A stretch of DNA of 64,000 nt from Neckera pumila. Lineage: Eukaryota > Streptophyta > Bryopsida > Hypnales > Neckeraceae. The notes beneath the pieces were generated by a model that was given only the letters and a program-made list of their open reading frames with translations, did no database searches and was not told the DNA's origin. The DNA lies in assembly GCA_963969595.1 (NCBI GenBank), contig OZ018411.1, positions 30,825,445 to 30,889,444 on the forward strand, given 5' to 3'. Shown in pieces: positions 32,730 through 44,623 of the stretch; positions within the stretch are counted from its first letter, which is position 1, and each line of letters starts with the position of its first letter. The position numbers and the translations under genes were made by a program.

Positions 32730-33742
32730 TTAACCCCTGAACCTTGTTGACTATGTATTCACCGAAAACGCTCCAAAATTGCCATTCCCCAAAAAAGTAC
32801 CAAATTTTAGAAATAAAATATTGTTGAACACATGTAACCATAGAAATGATAGAATCTTGTAGTGAACTGCTTTAAGAAGATGTGGGAAAAATTTTAGAAT
32901 TTTCCACCATGTACATTGCAAGATAGCAAGGTTTGAATTGACAGAAATGCTTTTTTGGTCCTTACAAAAAACCAGAGAGGTACACTTCACAAGGTGTCAT
33001 TTGTATGAAAAAGCGTTGAAAATGGTGGTTACTCTTTGCCTCTTTGGATTTGGTTTTGAAGTGAAGTTGGCTCTATGCTTAAGAATTTCCAGATCATTTG
33101 GAATTGTAGAACATACAGGAAAAAATAGTATGTAGAAAGAAGTAGAGAATGATTCAGACCACTAAACTCTTAAGAATTGAATTATATAATTGGAAAACGC
33201 CAATCCAAATGGTTATAATGTTGTAATAACCTATTGTCCTATCCACATCCAATTTTTTTTTTTTTTTCCAAAGATATTGAAAATGGAATTGAACAAAGGA
33301 CTGCAAAGTGCCAAAGTTTATTTTTTGAGGCAGGAATCCACAATTGCCCGCAAACTAGATCACCTCACAATTGTGATCTCATAAATGAAAATGAAATAAA
33401 TCCAAAGCTGAAGTTGCATATATAGATCTGGAGAACCAATTTCAAATTTTATTTTTTTCTTAAAGTGATTTTTTAAGAATTTTTTGAGCTGCCCACCAAG
33501 CATTAAAAATCACATATCATACAATAACATTTTGATTGTGCTGTACTGCTGTTAGAAGTTATGAAGAATGTCGGACCTTAAAGGTACTCCTCCTGAAAAT
33601 GCTGTGAAAAAATTTGAAAGCAAAAAATAAAAACTTTGCTTGTAGTATTGTAGTAAGCTCCCCAAAATGCTATGTTCTCCAAAATGCATGTTCTCCAAAA
33701 TACATGTTCTCCAAAATGCATGTTCAATGCCTTAGGGATTAA
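32730..33742. mobile_element. TTAA-flanked element, family 2 (1.0 kb)
   Basis: TTAA at 32730-32733 leads CCCCTGAACC. The right end CCTTAGGGATTAA ends at 33739-33742. It matches the family 2 copy at 28465-29621 and contains the intact TTAA that was hit in that copy. Near its right end (33663-33725) about four tandem 17-bp units of CCAAAATGCATGTTCTC occur. Confidence 0.7.
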
Positions 33743-34734
33743 ATTAATACTTTGACAGGAGTCGTAGTATCTTATCCGAAATAAGATGGTGTGAAAATAA
33801 TTGAAAAAAAATGTACGACAACCATAGTGAGACAATGTTATTCCCCCCCTCCTCCAAAGTAGTGTGCAAAAATAGAATTTTTTTTTCTACACCAATTGAA
33901 GTGTCTTCCCACAAAAAGTAGGGTGTGATAATAAACCAAAAATTCCACACCTATTAAATTTTCTTGTTTCTGTTTTTTTGAAGTTCATAATTTCTTCTTT
34001 TGGTAATCTCGACTTTTCTATTGCTCTTGTTTGGTTACTTCAATGCAATGGTAGTCCCATTTTCATAGCAAGTAGTTGCATGACATTGCAAGATGGCCTT
34101 TGTTCTTAATAACTATTAATTCCTTTAATAAAAATCAGCACTCCTCAAGAGATGTTTAATTCATTTCAATCAGTTACATCACTCTAAGCAATTCTTGCCA
34201 TGGCCAGAACTTCTCAAAGACACTTCCGCAAAATTCGATTTCCACTCAGACACCCACGTGCCTTCATTGTTGAATTCCCTGTTCCATTACTCCTATAGCA
34301 TTCAGTAGCTTGCACCCTAAACCCAAACAAAAGGGGAAAAAACAAGTTTTCTGTACAACTTGTATGACAAGATTATTTGGCTTCGTGTCATCTAAACTTA
34401 TAATTTTTTATCTATTGATATTCATTTAAAAAAATTTCTTCAATATTTGAGGGAAAAATTTAAGAAACAAATTTAGGAAATCATAACTAAATTTTCATTC
34501 ATTATAGAATTAATAAATGGAACTAGGTTTCAAAATAAAGAGAAAATTTGAAATATGAAATTGAAATTCAGAACAGAACTCTCTTTTGGTGTATTGTATC
34601 CTTTTTATCAATGGAAATTGTTCATGTGTTTCAAAAAAAAAAGAAATTCAGAACACAACTATACCAAAGCTCACAATATTTTAGAAACCGATTAGAAGCA
34701 TATGTATTAATTTTTTCTGAGAACTTGTAAAAAC
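33743..34734. other. gene-free AT-rich spacer
   Basis: No coding sequence, RNA gene or clear repeat was recognised, apart from short poly-A/T runs. Confidence 0.4.
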
Positions 34735-35148
34735 GGGTCGGGGTTTGGGTCAGGTCGGTCGCCCAAGCGGTTTGAGTCGGGGTTGGGCTCACCGGTCGTC
34801 TGATCGTTCGGTTGGTCAGGTTTTCATTCGGGTTTTCGGACGGGTTTTCGGATAGTCAGCTGTTCGGTCGAGTATCGATCGGGTTTTTGGTCGGTCTGTC
34901 CGGTTTTCGGTCGGTCTGAATTTCGATCGGGTCGGCGGTCGGGTATTCGGTCGGTCAAGGTTTCGGTCGGTTTTTTGGTCCTGTTTTCTATCCTTCGATC
35001 ACATTTTCGGTCGGTCCGGTTTTTGGTCGGGTTTTTGGTCGTGGAATTTACCATGTAGGTAAAAAACGTAAAAAGTGAATGTCACAGGACGTTACAGGGG
35101 CAGCGTCCCCGGACTCTGGACGTCCGTTCGGACGTCCGGACAACTCAG
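34735..35148. promoter_or_regulatory. right terminal region: GGTTTTCGGTCGG array and GTCCGGAC palindromes
   Basis: 34735-35045 is an imperfect tandem array of GGTTTTCGGTCGG, inverse to the array at 24610-25270. 35046-35065 has TTTACCATGTAGGTAAA. 35100-35140 has GGACGTCC and GTCCGGAC palindromes, as at the left end. The element ends CAACTCAG at 35148. Confidence 0.65.
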
Positions 35149-35156
35149 GTTTAGCT
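35149..35156. other. 8-bp target-site duplication GTTTAGCT, right copy
   Basis: It is identical to 9024-9031. From here the gag-like element resumes with TTTGGCTGCTAACGTCC, matching copy C (TCTGGCTGCTAATGTCC). Confidence 0.85.
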
Positions 35157-36499
35157 TTTGGCTGCTAACGTCCATCCGATCGGCTGCTTCTCTTGCCGCC
35201 ACCATTGCCGGTTCCACCCAATCAGTGAAATTGGTCAGAATCCGAACTATCTGAGAACCTAATACTTTCTTCTCCTCGTGTACTCCCTTGTCAAACAACT
35301 TCGCCTTGATAGCGACGGACCTGGACGCTTCGAGATTGGCCTTCACTGTCTCTACCACCTTTCGGGTTGCGTCCGCCATCTCCCGGACGACGGTCTTATC
35401 TTCTTTGAAGGCAACCATATCTGCCTTCAATATGTCGACTTCTTCCTGAAGCCAACGAATCTCTGCCTCTTGCTTCTTGTACTTGTCCGGGTTGGTGATG
35501 TGTAGTGCTACCTTAGCCGGTAGCTTGCTGTCTTCCGACGCACCCACCAGCTCTCCAATACTAGCAAAGATCCTTCTCTTGACCTCCCAATCTGCTTGTA
35601 TTCCACAGAGGATGCCAGTCAACTGATTGAACAAATCAGTCGGGTCTTCAAGATCCGGCATCTCCACTTCCGATCCCTGTTCTAGGGTAGACCGATTGGC
35701 AGGAGAGGTTCCTCTTTTATGAGGAGGCATCGTCTTCATTCACTTCCTCATCTTTTTCTTCCATCTATAGTTTGGATCCGGATAATTCCTCCGGTTCGTC
35801 ATCCGAACCCGACTCCCCATACTTCAGGATGGATTCTTGAATCTTCCATGTCTTTTCTTTTGTGTCGATGAGGAGTTGGTTGCGTTGGTAGAGGTGAAAG
35901 AGGTAGGGACTGAAAGGAGTGGCCCTACTCTTTTTAATTCTAGTAACAAGCTGGGACACCAGATCGTGAAATATCCGGGCCCCGTTTACTTTCCGTTCTC
36001 TACTCAGTGCCCTAAAAATAGTGTTGCCGATGGTCATTGTCACCCTTGTTGGCTTCTCCGGGTGGATGATCGGAATCAGGAACTGGAAAAGGCGGAGGTG
36101 TCGATCATCCACGCAATCCGCGACCACATATCTGTCCTTGTTGCTTGGCTCTCCATGAAACTTATCATGGATGAATTCAGCCCTTCGTCCTGCCATGCCT
36201 AAATCCCCTAACCGGAAGTTGTAGACCTCTCTCCACCTCTCTTCTTCCCACTCGGTTGGACGCCCCCGGACAATGTTGTTGAACTGATTCAACAATTTGT
36301 CCTTTAGCTCTCTCACAATCTGCTCTTCTCTAAACCCCCAGGGTTTGTCCATCAACCCTAAACAGCCCATCGCGTAGAGGTTGTCCATGAGCTTGGTTCT
36401 CGTCGGTTCCTTGGAGAGGATGACCGGAACTACTATTTGAAGCTTAATCTCTGAGAAGGAACTAGGCGCTCTCGGTCTACTCTTGCAAAGCTGAGGCAT
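35157..36499 (-). pseudogene. gag-like ORF of copy B/D, N-terminal and central part
   Basis: ATG 36499 opens a ~244-codon frame ending at 35765 (KLQIVVPVILSKEP, WRFREEQ-type block, EKPTRVTMTIGNTIF, ADCVDDRHLRLFQF). A second frame from 35739 continues the same protein (PPHKRG, a charged coiled-coil-like stretch, then REAADRMDVSSQKLN) to the insertion point. The frame change comes from a ~20-bp deletion relative to copy C (about 59975-60000). The remaining C-terminal codons are at 8742-9031. A TATA box at 36772-36780 (TTTATATAG, read on the minus strand as CTATATAAAG) lies about 275 bp upstream of the ATG. It is disrupted by both the deletion and the transposon insertion. Confidence 0.65.
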
Positions 36500-36769
36500 A
36501 GACACGGACTTAGCTAGCTAGACCTTTTTTGGCACTACCTCACTCTCTCCTAGACGCACGTCCCGTTCCTCACTTTCTCTCGTCCGATCTCAACCAAAAG
36601 GCAACACAAATCCTACAGCCCACACAATTTCGACCTCTCATGCACTCTTACGCACTCGCACTTAAGTTTCTAGGCATACAACAACTTTGGCGCAGACGGA
36701 GGGGTTAAAGTGCTCAAGGTCAGCTCCAATACTCAAGGAAAGTAAAAGAGCAAAAAAGGGGAAGACTAG

Positions 36770-36782
36770 CCTTTATATAGTC
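36770..36782 (-). promoter_or_regulatory. TATA box of the gag-like gene
   Basis: The minus strand reads GACTATATAAAGGC. The identical sequence occurs in copy C near 61004-61016, so it is a conserved promoter of this element family. Confidence 0.6.
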
Positions 36783-37994
36783 CCAAGACCCCAACTGGTC
36801 ATCATGACCTTTTCCGGTCCGGTCCATAGCAATCCGATTGAATCCTAATTCAATCTGAGATAAGTTCCGGATGTGATTCCACTTCTGAGTATTAATACTC
36901 TAACCAAATTAGATCCAGTTTATCCCTTACTGCATTAGCTTTATCTATCTTCAGTCTTCTTCTGCCTCCTAGTAGGATCTGGATCCTAATTACTCATTTC
37001 CGTTTCAACTTCTAGGTAAGCAAGAAAAAACCCAAAATTCTGGTTGCGACAATTACTAGTAGGAATTTAAGGGGGGAAGTGAGCTCTTGGAAATCTATAA
37101 AAAGACTCCACTTACCCCTTTAAAATCACCCCCATACTTGTTTTTGGATCCGTGGGTCCAAGTCATTTTGGATATTCTGGCGTTTGAAGCCAAAAACCTC
37201 TATGGTGTTTTTGGAGCACTTTTGGCTCCTTTTTTTGTTGTTTTTTAAGCTTTGAAGGTCCTTGGGGGTCCTTCTTTCTTGCCTTGTGTACATTTGTGTG
37301 TGTAGAAGTATACTTTTGTTGTGATTTGTGAGTCTTTCTATCCTTGGTTGTGTCCTCATGAACTAACCCGTGTGTTTTAAAGTCCTTTGGAGTCTTGTAC
37401 TAACCCTAAAGCAACCCTCCTCTGTACCTTGGCGTTTGCCGTTTTGAGGGGCCTTTAGCATGTGAAGTTGTTAGTCATTTCTATGTCCTAACGTGTTCTT
37501 TTCCATACTTACGTGTTCTCACCTTCTTCTAACATCCTTCTCGTTGTGTGGACCCCCCTCGTGATGGCGAAGCTTTGGCTTTGCCACGAGTGTTTTTTAA
37601 GTATTTTATCTTACTTTCTTCTAACATTTCTCTTGTTGAGTAGAGCCCCCTTCAAGGCGGCAAAGCTTTGAACCTCTAACTAAGTCCAGACCTACAGTGT
37701 GTGTTAAAATAGTCCAAACGACGGAGCTTTGAACCCCTAGAGTGTCGCGAGTCCTAAAGTTGGTGTTAAATCCAATTTTACGACAGAGCTTTGAACCTCT
37801 ATAACCCTTAGTCCCAAAGTCTAGTTTCCAAGACCTTGGAAAAGTCCAAAGTTTAGCTTCTAAGACAATTAATTTTAGCAAACCGATTTTCCAAGTGAAG
37901 AGTGTCCGTTTTTGTTGTGCCTCAAGTTTTAGCATCTAAGCCTATCCAAGTTTAAGTTTTGGTACCCAACCTATGTCAAAATTTCCGCAAAACA

Positions 37995-38320
37995 AAACCA
38001 TAGGGTAGCTAGTCCAGATCAAAAATCAGCAAGACAAACCAGCCCGAGGGGCCCAATCCAAATCAAAAATCAACAAGACGAATCAGCCCGAGGGGCCCAA
38101 GTCCAGATCAAAAATTAACAAGACAAACTAGCCCAAGGGGCCCAATCCAGATCAAAAAGCACAAGGCGAACCAGCTCAAGGGGCCCAAGTCCAGATCAGA
38201 AATCACAAGACGAACCAGCCCAAGGGAGCCCAAGTCTAGATCGGAAGTCAACAAGATGAGACCAGCTCAAGGGGCCCAGTCAGATCAGAAGTCAACAAGA
38301 CGGGGCCAGTTCGGGGATGC
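37995..38320 (+). repeat. ~50-bp minisatellite
   Basis: Six to seven imperfect units of about 48-52 bp follow the pattern AGTCCAGATCA...CAACAAGACRAACCAGCCC...AGGGGCCCA. The apparent ORF at 38256-38585 overlaps the array and is not supported. Confidence 0.75.
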
Positions 38321-39179
38321 TGGAACGGGTGCTGTCCAAAAGTTGGGCTTGGGGTCTAGGGTCCAGAGCGTGGAATTTGGGGTCCAAGGAGTTGGACTAG
38401 GTGCTGGTCTAGGGACTCGGGGGCTAGAGCCAGGGTGTTGGGCTCCTAAAAAATCAAAATTTCTAAACTACTTGGAGGTCCAGAGTCTAGATGGGGAGTC
38501 AGGCTTGTCCAAAAACTTGAAATTAACCAGGGGAGCATTAGAAGTAGGGGGGGAAAGAAACAAAGTAGAGAAGAAAAAAGAATAGAAGAGATGGGGTCAA
38601 GCCCAAGATAAACTCCACGTAGGATAGCTGTCTGTCCAAAACCTACAAAAATCACTCAAAGATACAAGGAAGAGTGAAGGAGAGGATGGCTATATACAAG
38701 GCGACATAGGAGAGAGACGATAAATAGTGTCCTAGGTTAAGTAGGCTAGGTAGACTAGGAGAAATTGCAAAGGAGCCTTGGTAGCCGTTGGAGAAGGATT
38801 GAAATATGATGCGTAAGAGCTTTGTAAGAGAATAGTGGACACATTTATGTTGCATAGTTGTCAAGGTTGGTACCACGAGGTTGCCATCAAAACATTTGGT
38901 GGAATAGTTCTGACGTAGAAGAAAGGAAGAAAAAGAAAAGAGACTAAAGGAAGAAAGAAGAGGATTAGATCAAAACCAAGTGTCAACTCCTACCTTAAGC
39001 CGTGGGCATAATTGGGAAATAAACAAAGAATTACGATGGAATACGAGGATGTGGATGTGGACAAAGGCAAGGTTGTTTCCAACACCGGCAGTGACGAGGT
39101 AAGTCACTAGGCTAGTCCTTGGTGTTCTTTCCCTAATTATCCTTTGATTTTCTTAATTAGCCTTAATCCACGTTAACAA

Positions 39180-39860
39180 GTAGGAATTAGTGATAATTAG
39201 CAATTTCAATTTAAAAGTAGAAATTAGGATTAAAAGCTAAAATTTAGTAATAGTTTAGAAGTAAAACCTAGAATTAGGTTAGGAGTTAAACTAATTAGAG
39301 CTCAAACACTTAGAGGCTAAACAACTTAGAAGTAGTGATTAGTTTAGAAGTAAAACCTAGGGTTAAATTAGAAGCTAAAAAGAGTTTAGAGTTAAATTAG
39401 GAGTTAAAACCTAGAAGTAATTCCGAAGTAATTCCGAAGTAAAAACTTAGAGGTAGTTTAGAAGTTAACCTTTTAGAGTAAAATTAGAAGTCAAAAGATT
39501 AGAGTAATACTTAGGGGTTAAAACATAGAAATAAATTAGTAGCAAAAATCTAGAGTAATACTTAGGGGTTAAGATTTAAAAATATTTTTAGAAGTAAAAA
39601 TTTAGAGTTAATTTAGAAGTTAGAAATTTGGAGTAAAATTTAGACGGCAGGAAGTTAGAATAATATCTTGAAGTTAGAAAGTTAGAATAAAAATTTAGAA
39701 ATAAATTTCTGAAAGGTAAGTTAAAACTTGGGATTAAAGTAGAAGGATAAAAGATTAAAGTTAAAAGTCAAAAGCTAGAAGTAGAAGCAAAGTAGAAGTA
39801 AAGAACCTAGAGTCAAAGTAGAATAGTAGAACAATTCAAAGGTTAAAACATAGAAGTTCA
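39180..39860 (+). repeat. degenerate TTAGAAGTTAAAA short tandem repeat
   Basis: Nearly all of this stretch is built from 10-14-bp variants of TTAGAAGTWAAA/CCTAGA. It is noncoding. Confidence 0.7.
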
Positions 39861-40267
39861 TGTAGAAGGTTAGAAGTCACAAACCCATTGGGACAGTCAA
39901 CGAGTGGGAAATCACAAGGAAAGGCACTATGGAAGGAAAATAGGATAGAAGAAGTGTCCAAATAGGTTGTTTTTGTCCTTTATATATCCAGGTTGTCCTC
40001 TTGGATTAGCAACTAGTTGATTGATACTTGCACACCAATCATAGCTACAACTATCGCCATCCACAAAACTAAGAAAATTTAGCAAAGCTCCATTGCTTGG
40101 AAGGCACAGTAGACCGCGCTCGTAAAACACCCGTACATCTTAACATAGTGGATAAAAGGCTAGAACCAGAACTGTGTTCGTATTATTACCAAGGGTGGGT
40201 TATAAAGCGCCCACATCTTACCACATTTTGTGTTAAAGATACTTATGCCTAGACTGCATGTACAACA

Positions 40268-43200
40268 AACATTATTTAAGGATTAAAGAGTCTATGGATG
40301 CCTACGTGTCTAGTGAAAGCAACAATGCATCCTTATGTGAGGATGAAGAATTTGTGGGCATAGCAAGTCATTAGAAATTTGAATAAATTGTAGTTTAATT
40401 TTTAAACTATTTTTTTAAAAATTTAAAAATTTAAAAGAAAAAATAATAAAGAAACAAAAAGAGTCTGTAAGGTGTTGTAGAAGTTGAAGGTTATTGTTTT
40501 TATAATATACTTTAAGAAGAAAAAAAATAAAAAATAAAATATTTTGAGAAAAGATAAGTATGAATAAAGAAGTATATAGTTGCAAATTCCTTTAGTTCAT
40601 TATGTTGATCTTTTTTTTTAATTTCAAAATTGGATGTTGTATTATATTTTGCATTTTGCAACTTATTTATTGTACTTCTTTTGTCATATTTGTTTACTCC
40701 TAAGGCTATATGCCTAAAGCTTATGTATGTTATGATAAATGATATTGAATTTTTCTATCTTAGCATATGCAAAATCTTTTTGAAACCAATATAATAATTA
40801 ATTACTTATTATGAATGGTCCAAGTTGGAATCTCATTAGACCCCTTGAAGCGTCTTTCACTGCAAAAGTGTCAAACAAGTCTACCCGAAGAGACAACAAA
40901 AAAATAGGTGTACTTAGTAATGGACCCATACACAAACATGAGATATAGAATGTATAGTGTGCGAAGTGACATGTGTTGGTGTTGTTTTTTACACTTATCA
41001 AATTTTATAATTCACTTGGCATATTACAGTCTTGATTTTTTTCAAAAATCTCAATTTAAAGAACACTTTTGCATACTAAATTTAGGCTCACATAGAAAAT
41101 TTTTTAATTCACTTAGCATATTACAAGCTCAATTTATTGAAGTGTCTCAATTTAATGAACGCTTTTGCATACTAAATTTAGGCTCACAATTAAAATGAGA
41201 TCCTACATTCTCTAATTTTAATGAATATATAGCCTTCATGATGTATATTTTTGAATTTAGGGTTTTCAATTTTCAAATAAAAAAATTGAATATGATTTAG
41301 ATTGCTTCTTATAATATTGTCATCATTGGAATTGATAATTTTAAAATCATATATTGGCGTTATTAGCAATTTAGTTTTTCCTCCATCATACATACATCTT
41401 ATATAATAATTTTTAAAAGAATGAAAATAACTTTTAAGAGAATGAAAATAATTTTTAAGAAAATGAAAATAAGTTTTGTTTTGTTTTGTTTTTGTTATAG
41501 AGATTCAACTCAATTTTCTATAGTAGTACCAAAAACCACAAGACTTGATAGTATTAATATTTTAAGCCAAGAGAATTTAGAGTTTGACCTTATTTGGAAG
41601 GGTTCAAAAGTTCTTTTGTTTATTTCAAATGCTATAATCTTGCAATTTGGTTAGTCATTGTTTCTAAGAATATTACTACACATTCCTATACTAGTCTTAG
41701 AAAAAATCCTACAGTTTGATTCAAAAAAACATTTTCTTAATCATCTAATCTTTTTGCTTCAGAAATGGCAATTTTGGAGTGCTTTTTGTGAAAATATAGT
41801 TAAGAAACTTTAGGGATTAAATTTGTTGACATTTTCTTTGTCATATCACAGCAAGTGAAGTCATAGTAATACAATACAAGTCCAAATCTATCCCTTCTCA
41901 AGGCTTATGACTCTTGTATGACAAGATTTTGCTTTTTTCAATAGAAATTTCTTTCATTTTTGCATTTGAAAAATAAATAAATATCCATTTTAAAAATATT
42001 TTCCAACCATAGTTTATTAATGCTTTGACATTGCCAATGTATTTGCAACTATATTAATCCTATAATATCTCGCAGTATCAATCAAATCTATGTACTAATA
42101 CAAATAATGAAGAAATTACATACTAAGAGGATAAACTTTGCACAAAGTTAAGCTTACACACTGCCCAAGGGACCAAGGCTAAGGGGCCATTGCATAAAGC
42201 TCCAGGGATATTGGAATAAAGCTAGTATAGAGTCTTATTGTAAGTACTAGTGATACAATAGATCGAAGAGTAAATAAAGGCTTATGTAAGGTCTCGCGTA
42301 AGGTACTATAATTTGAGAAGAAACCTTAGAAATAGATGATGCTGGCGGAAATGATCCTCCACATTTGCAAAAATAGGACATGGGACATCCTCATCACACA
42401 TCAAGAAGAATCTGCTAGCATGTCTTTACTCTATGCTCCTTTTTCATCTTTGTCATGGAAGTCCCTTGCAGGCTGCAATAATCTCTTTGAATGTTAGAAA
42501 ATACACATTTTCGAGGGCTTTGCAAATCAATGAATCCAAAGGGTAGACGGAGTTTGTAGGACTCTCTTGACATATGTTGTAAAATACAACTTGTATTTTA
42601 GACATTGTGTTGGATTTTATTTTATCTAAAAGGACAACCAAGCATTAATGGGAATGCTTTACCTCAAATTTAGCATTCATTTGTTTGTTGAGAGTATTTA
42701 ATTTTCATTTATTCAAACTTTATTTGTGAGATTTCTTTAAAATGTTCAATTTAAATGGTTAGAATACAATTGAAACATTAAATTGTGCAAAGGTTGCAAC
42801 ATTATTGCAATTACACTTATTAATTTACTAAGTTTTTCTAGTAGAAAAAAATTTGCTCTCAAAATTTTAATTATTTAAGGCAAAGATGATATTTCCTTCT
42901 TTTCCCAATAGCTACTAAACTTATAATGAAATAACTGATTTTTCTTAGAAAAATGTAATATAAAACAATTGTTGTATTGTGCACTAGTTGAATTAACTTA
43001 TATACTACATTCAAACATAAAAATTGACAAACCAAACATTGACCTTAACTTAAGTGTATTTATTCTTCCCCAAAAGAAATCAACATAACAAAGAGCCATT
43101 TCCTTTTCCTTTCATGATTCTGCCATTAATTATAGGAGGCAATCCATTTGCCACCCATTTTGGCAATGTGGATTGTTCACTTTCTATGCAAGAAGAAATG

Positions 43201-44026
43201 AACAATGATTAATTGTAGTGTGGTTTTCCGGGCGGTTGTAGCGTTTTAGAATTGGCTACAAGATTCTCAATATTGCAACCAATCCCTTGGTGGATTTGCA
43301 ACTAGCCCTTGGTTGGAAATAAAAAAGTCTGTATGACGAGAATGAAAGGAACAAAATCTTCCGTTCAAAAATTCATAGTAATTTTGTTTTACAAAAAAAA
43401 AGTCTAGAAAATTATGCTAACCTTCTGTAATCTATTTCTACACATTGAAAAGTTTTACCTAGTCCAGAATCCCGCCCTGTAGATATGTAGAAATGCTTAA
43501 GTGGTTAGAAATGGGTTGCCTCCCTTACAAGCAATCAATAATAGCAAAATGAATTGCACTCTTGTACTTTCCTAAGTTTCCACACAATCTACATAGTCTT
43601 CATAGTAATTCAATGTGTCAGGGACTCAAGGCTTGGCACAAGGCTTTGGTTCTTCAATATTCTATTGCCAGTGCCAAGCTCATAATGAGCATCATATATG
43701 ATTGCAAGTGATGGAGAAGATATAAGGTGCATACATCTTTCACCAACCTAATTTCAATTCCACCCTTATGTACTGCCTGTGCTACTCTAGAACACAAAGT
43801 GTAGTCTGCCAGTACATGAGGACGGAATTGAGACATAGCTTGGTGATATGCATCTCTACTTTAAGAGCTTGTTTACAAGCACTTCTTCCAATAAAGGTGC
43901 CTTCAACATAGCCCGGTACGCCATTTATTGCACTCAACAAAATGGATGAAAAGTAGCTTCTTCTATCGGTTGGACAAATCAACTCTTCAAATTTCTTCAT
44001 TACAATGTATTTAATTCCTCAAAGCA
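40268..44026. other. gene-free AT-rich DNA
   Basis: No supported coding sequence or RNA gene. Two half-units at 41030-41110 and 41100-41190 repeat TTTTGCATACTAAATTTAGGCTCACA with TCACTTGGCATATTACA/TCACTTAGCATATTACA, a local tandem duplication of about 85 bp. AAGTTTCT...GGGATTAA near 41810 resembles an isolated end of a TTAA-type element. Confidence 0.4.
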
Positions 44027-44076
44027 AACAAACAAACAAACAAACAAACAAACAAATAAACAAAACAAAACAAACA
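44020..44076. repeat. (AAAC)n microsatellite
   Basis: Eleven or more AAAC units, with slight decay at the right end. Confidence 0.9.
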
Positions 44077-44084
44077 ACCTAACT

Positions 44085-44475
44085 TAAGGTACAAACTAGT
44101 GTGCCTAATGCCGTTGACCCAGCCAAAATCAGAGTAAAAATACTTTTCTAATTTTCTAATTCATAATAAAAACTTTGAAATTCAATATCTTTCCCGGAAT
44201 CATTTCAAACGCCACAAAACAAAGCCTATCCACCCCTCCTCACCAAGGCCTTTCCAATGGTACCAAGAACATGACAAAAATCAAAATAAAAGTAATTTTC
44301 TATTTTTTTTATCCATAAATACTTCAAAGTTCAATAACTTCCGCACCATAGTTCCAAACACAACGAAACCAAGCCCATGCATCCCTCCTTGCCAAGGGCT
44401 TTTTGATGGTACCAAGTATGCGGGCAGGGGACGCACGGTCCATGAGATCTCAACGTAACAAACAAACAAAATAAA
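44085..44475. repeat. two units of a ~190-240-bp dispersed repeat
   Basis: Two direct units share TTCTAATT...CTTTGAAATTCAATATCTTTCC, CAAAACAAAGCC and CTTTCCAATGGTACCAAGAA blocks. Related units fill 62600-64000. Confidence 0.6.
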
Positions 44476-44494
44476 ATAAACAATCAAACTTAAG

Positions 44495-44590
44495 GTATGG
44501 ATGGATGCATGCGTATGGACGGACGCATGCGTATGGATGGATGCATGCGTATGGACGGATGCATGCGTATGGATGGATGGATGTTAAAAT
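44495..44590. repeat. 20-bp minisatellite
   Basis: Four to five units of GTATGGAYGGAYGCATGC, each holding the palindrome GCATGC. Confidence 0.85.
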
Positions 44591-44623
44591 AGTGTATACA
44601 TACATTTACTAGGAAAGTCAAGT

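Larger units (their letters stand above)
9032..35148. mobile_element. giant hAT-superfamily transposon, 26.1 kb, four cargo/self genes
   Basis: The left end CCAGGTTGAC and the right end (reverse complement CTGAGTTGTC) agree at 6 of the first 10 bases, the first mismatches being transitions. Both ends carry GTCCGGACGTCC-type palindromes in the first ~90 bp, then a TTACC...GGTAA palindrome (9156-9170; 35046-35065), then CGGTCGG-rich arrays. An 8-bp target duplication and an empty-site paralogue support the borders. Inside are a hAT transposase, a RING-H2 protein, a UIM protein and a protein kinase, and many later insertions. Typical plant hAT elements are 3-5 kb. It could instead be a composite of two hAT insertions, but no internal hAT ends were identified. 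Confidence 0.75.
35149..37051 (-). mobile_element. gag-like element copy B/D, right half
   Basis: It continues the element cut at 9031 and ends AATTCTGGTTGCGACA at 37051, the same terminus as copy C (61147). With the left end TGTCGCAG the element has 7-bp inverted termini. Flanking bases ACAAG (6222-6226) and ATTAC (37052-37056) do not match, so a target duplication is not visible. Confidence 0.75.
37052..40267 (+). mobile_element. decayed LTR-type sequence ending at 40267
   Basis: The right end TGTTAAAGATACTTATGCCTAGACTGCATGTACAACA parallels the ends of the solo LTR (8035-8071) and of copy A (reverse complement of 1065-1105), so an LTR of the same superfamily ends here. A TATA-like CTATAAAAAG lies near 37098. 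I could not find the LTR start or a target duplication. Tandem repeats occupy much of the interior. Confidence 0.4.

Noticed and set aside
37995..38320. Possible CRISPR-like array
   Set aside because: Units of ~50 bp are contiguous and imperfect with no unique spacers, and the host is a plant; it is a minisatellite.
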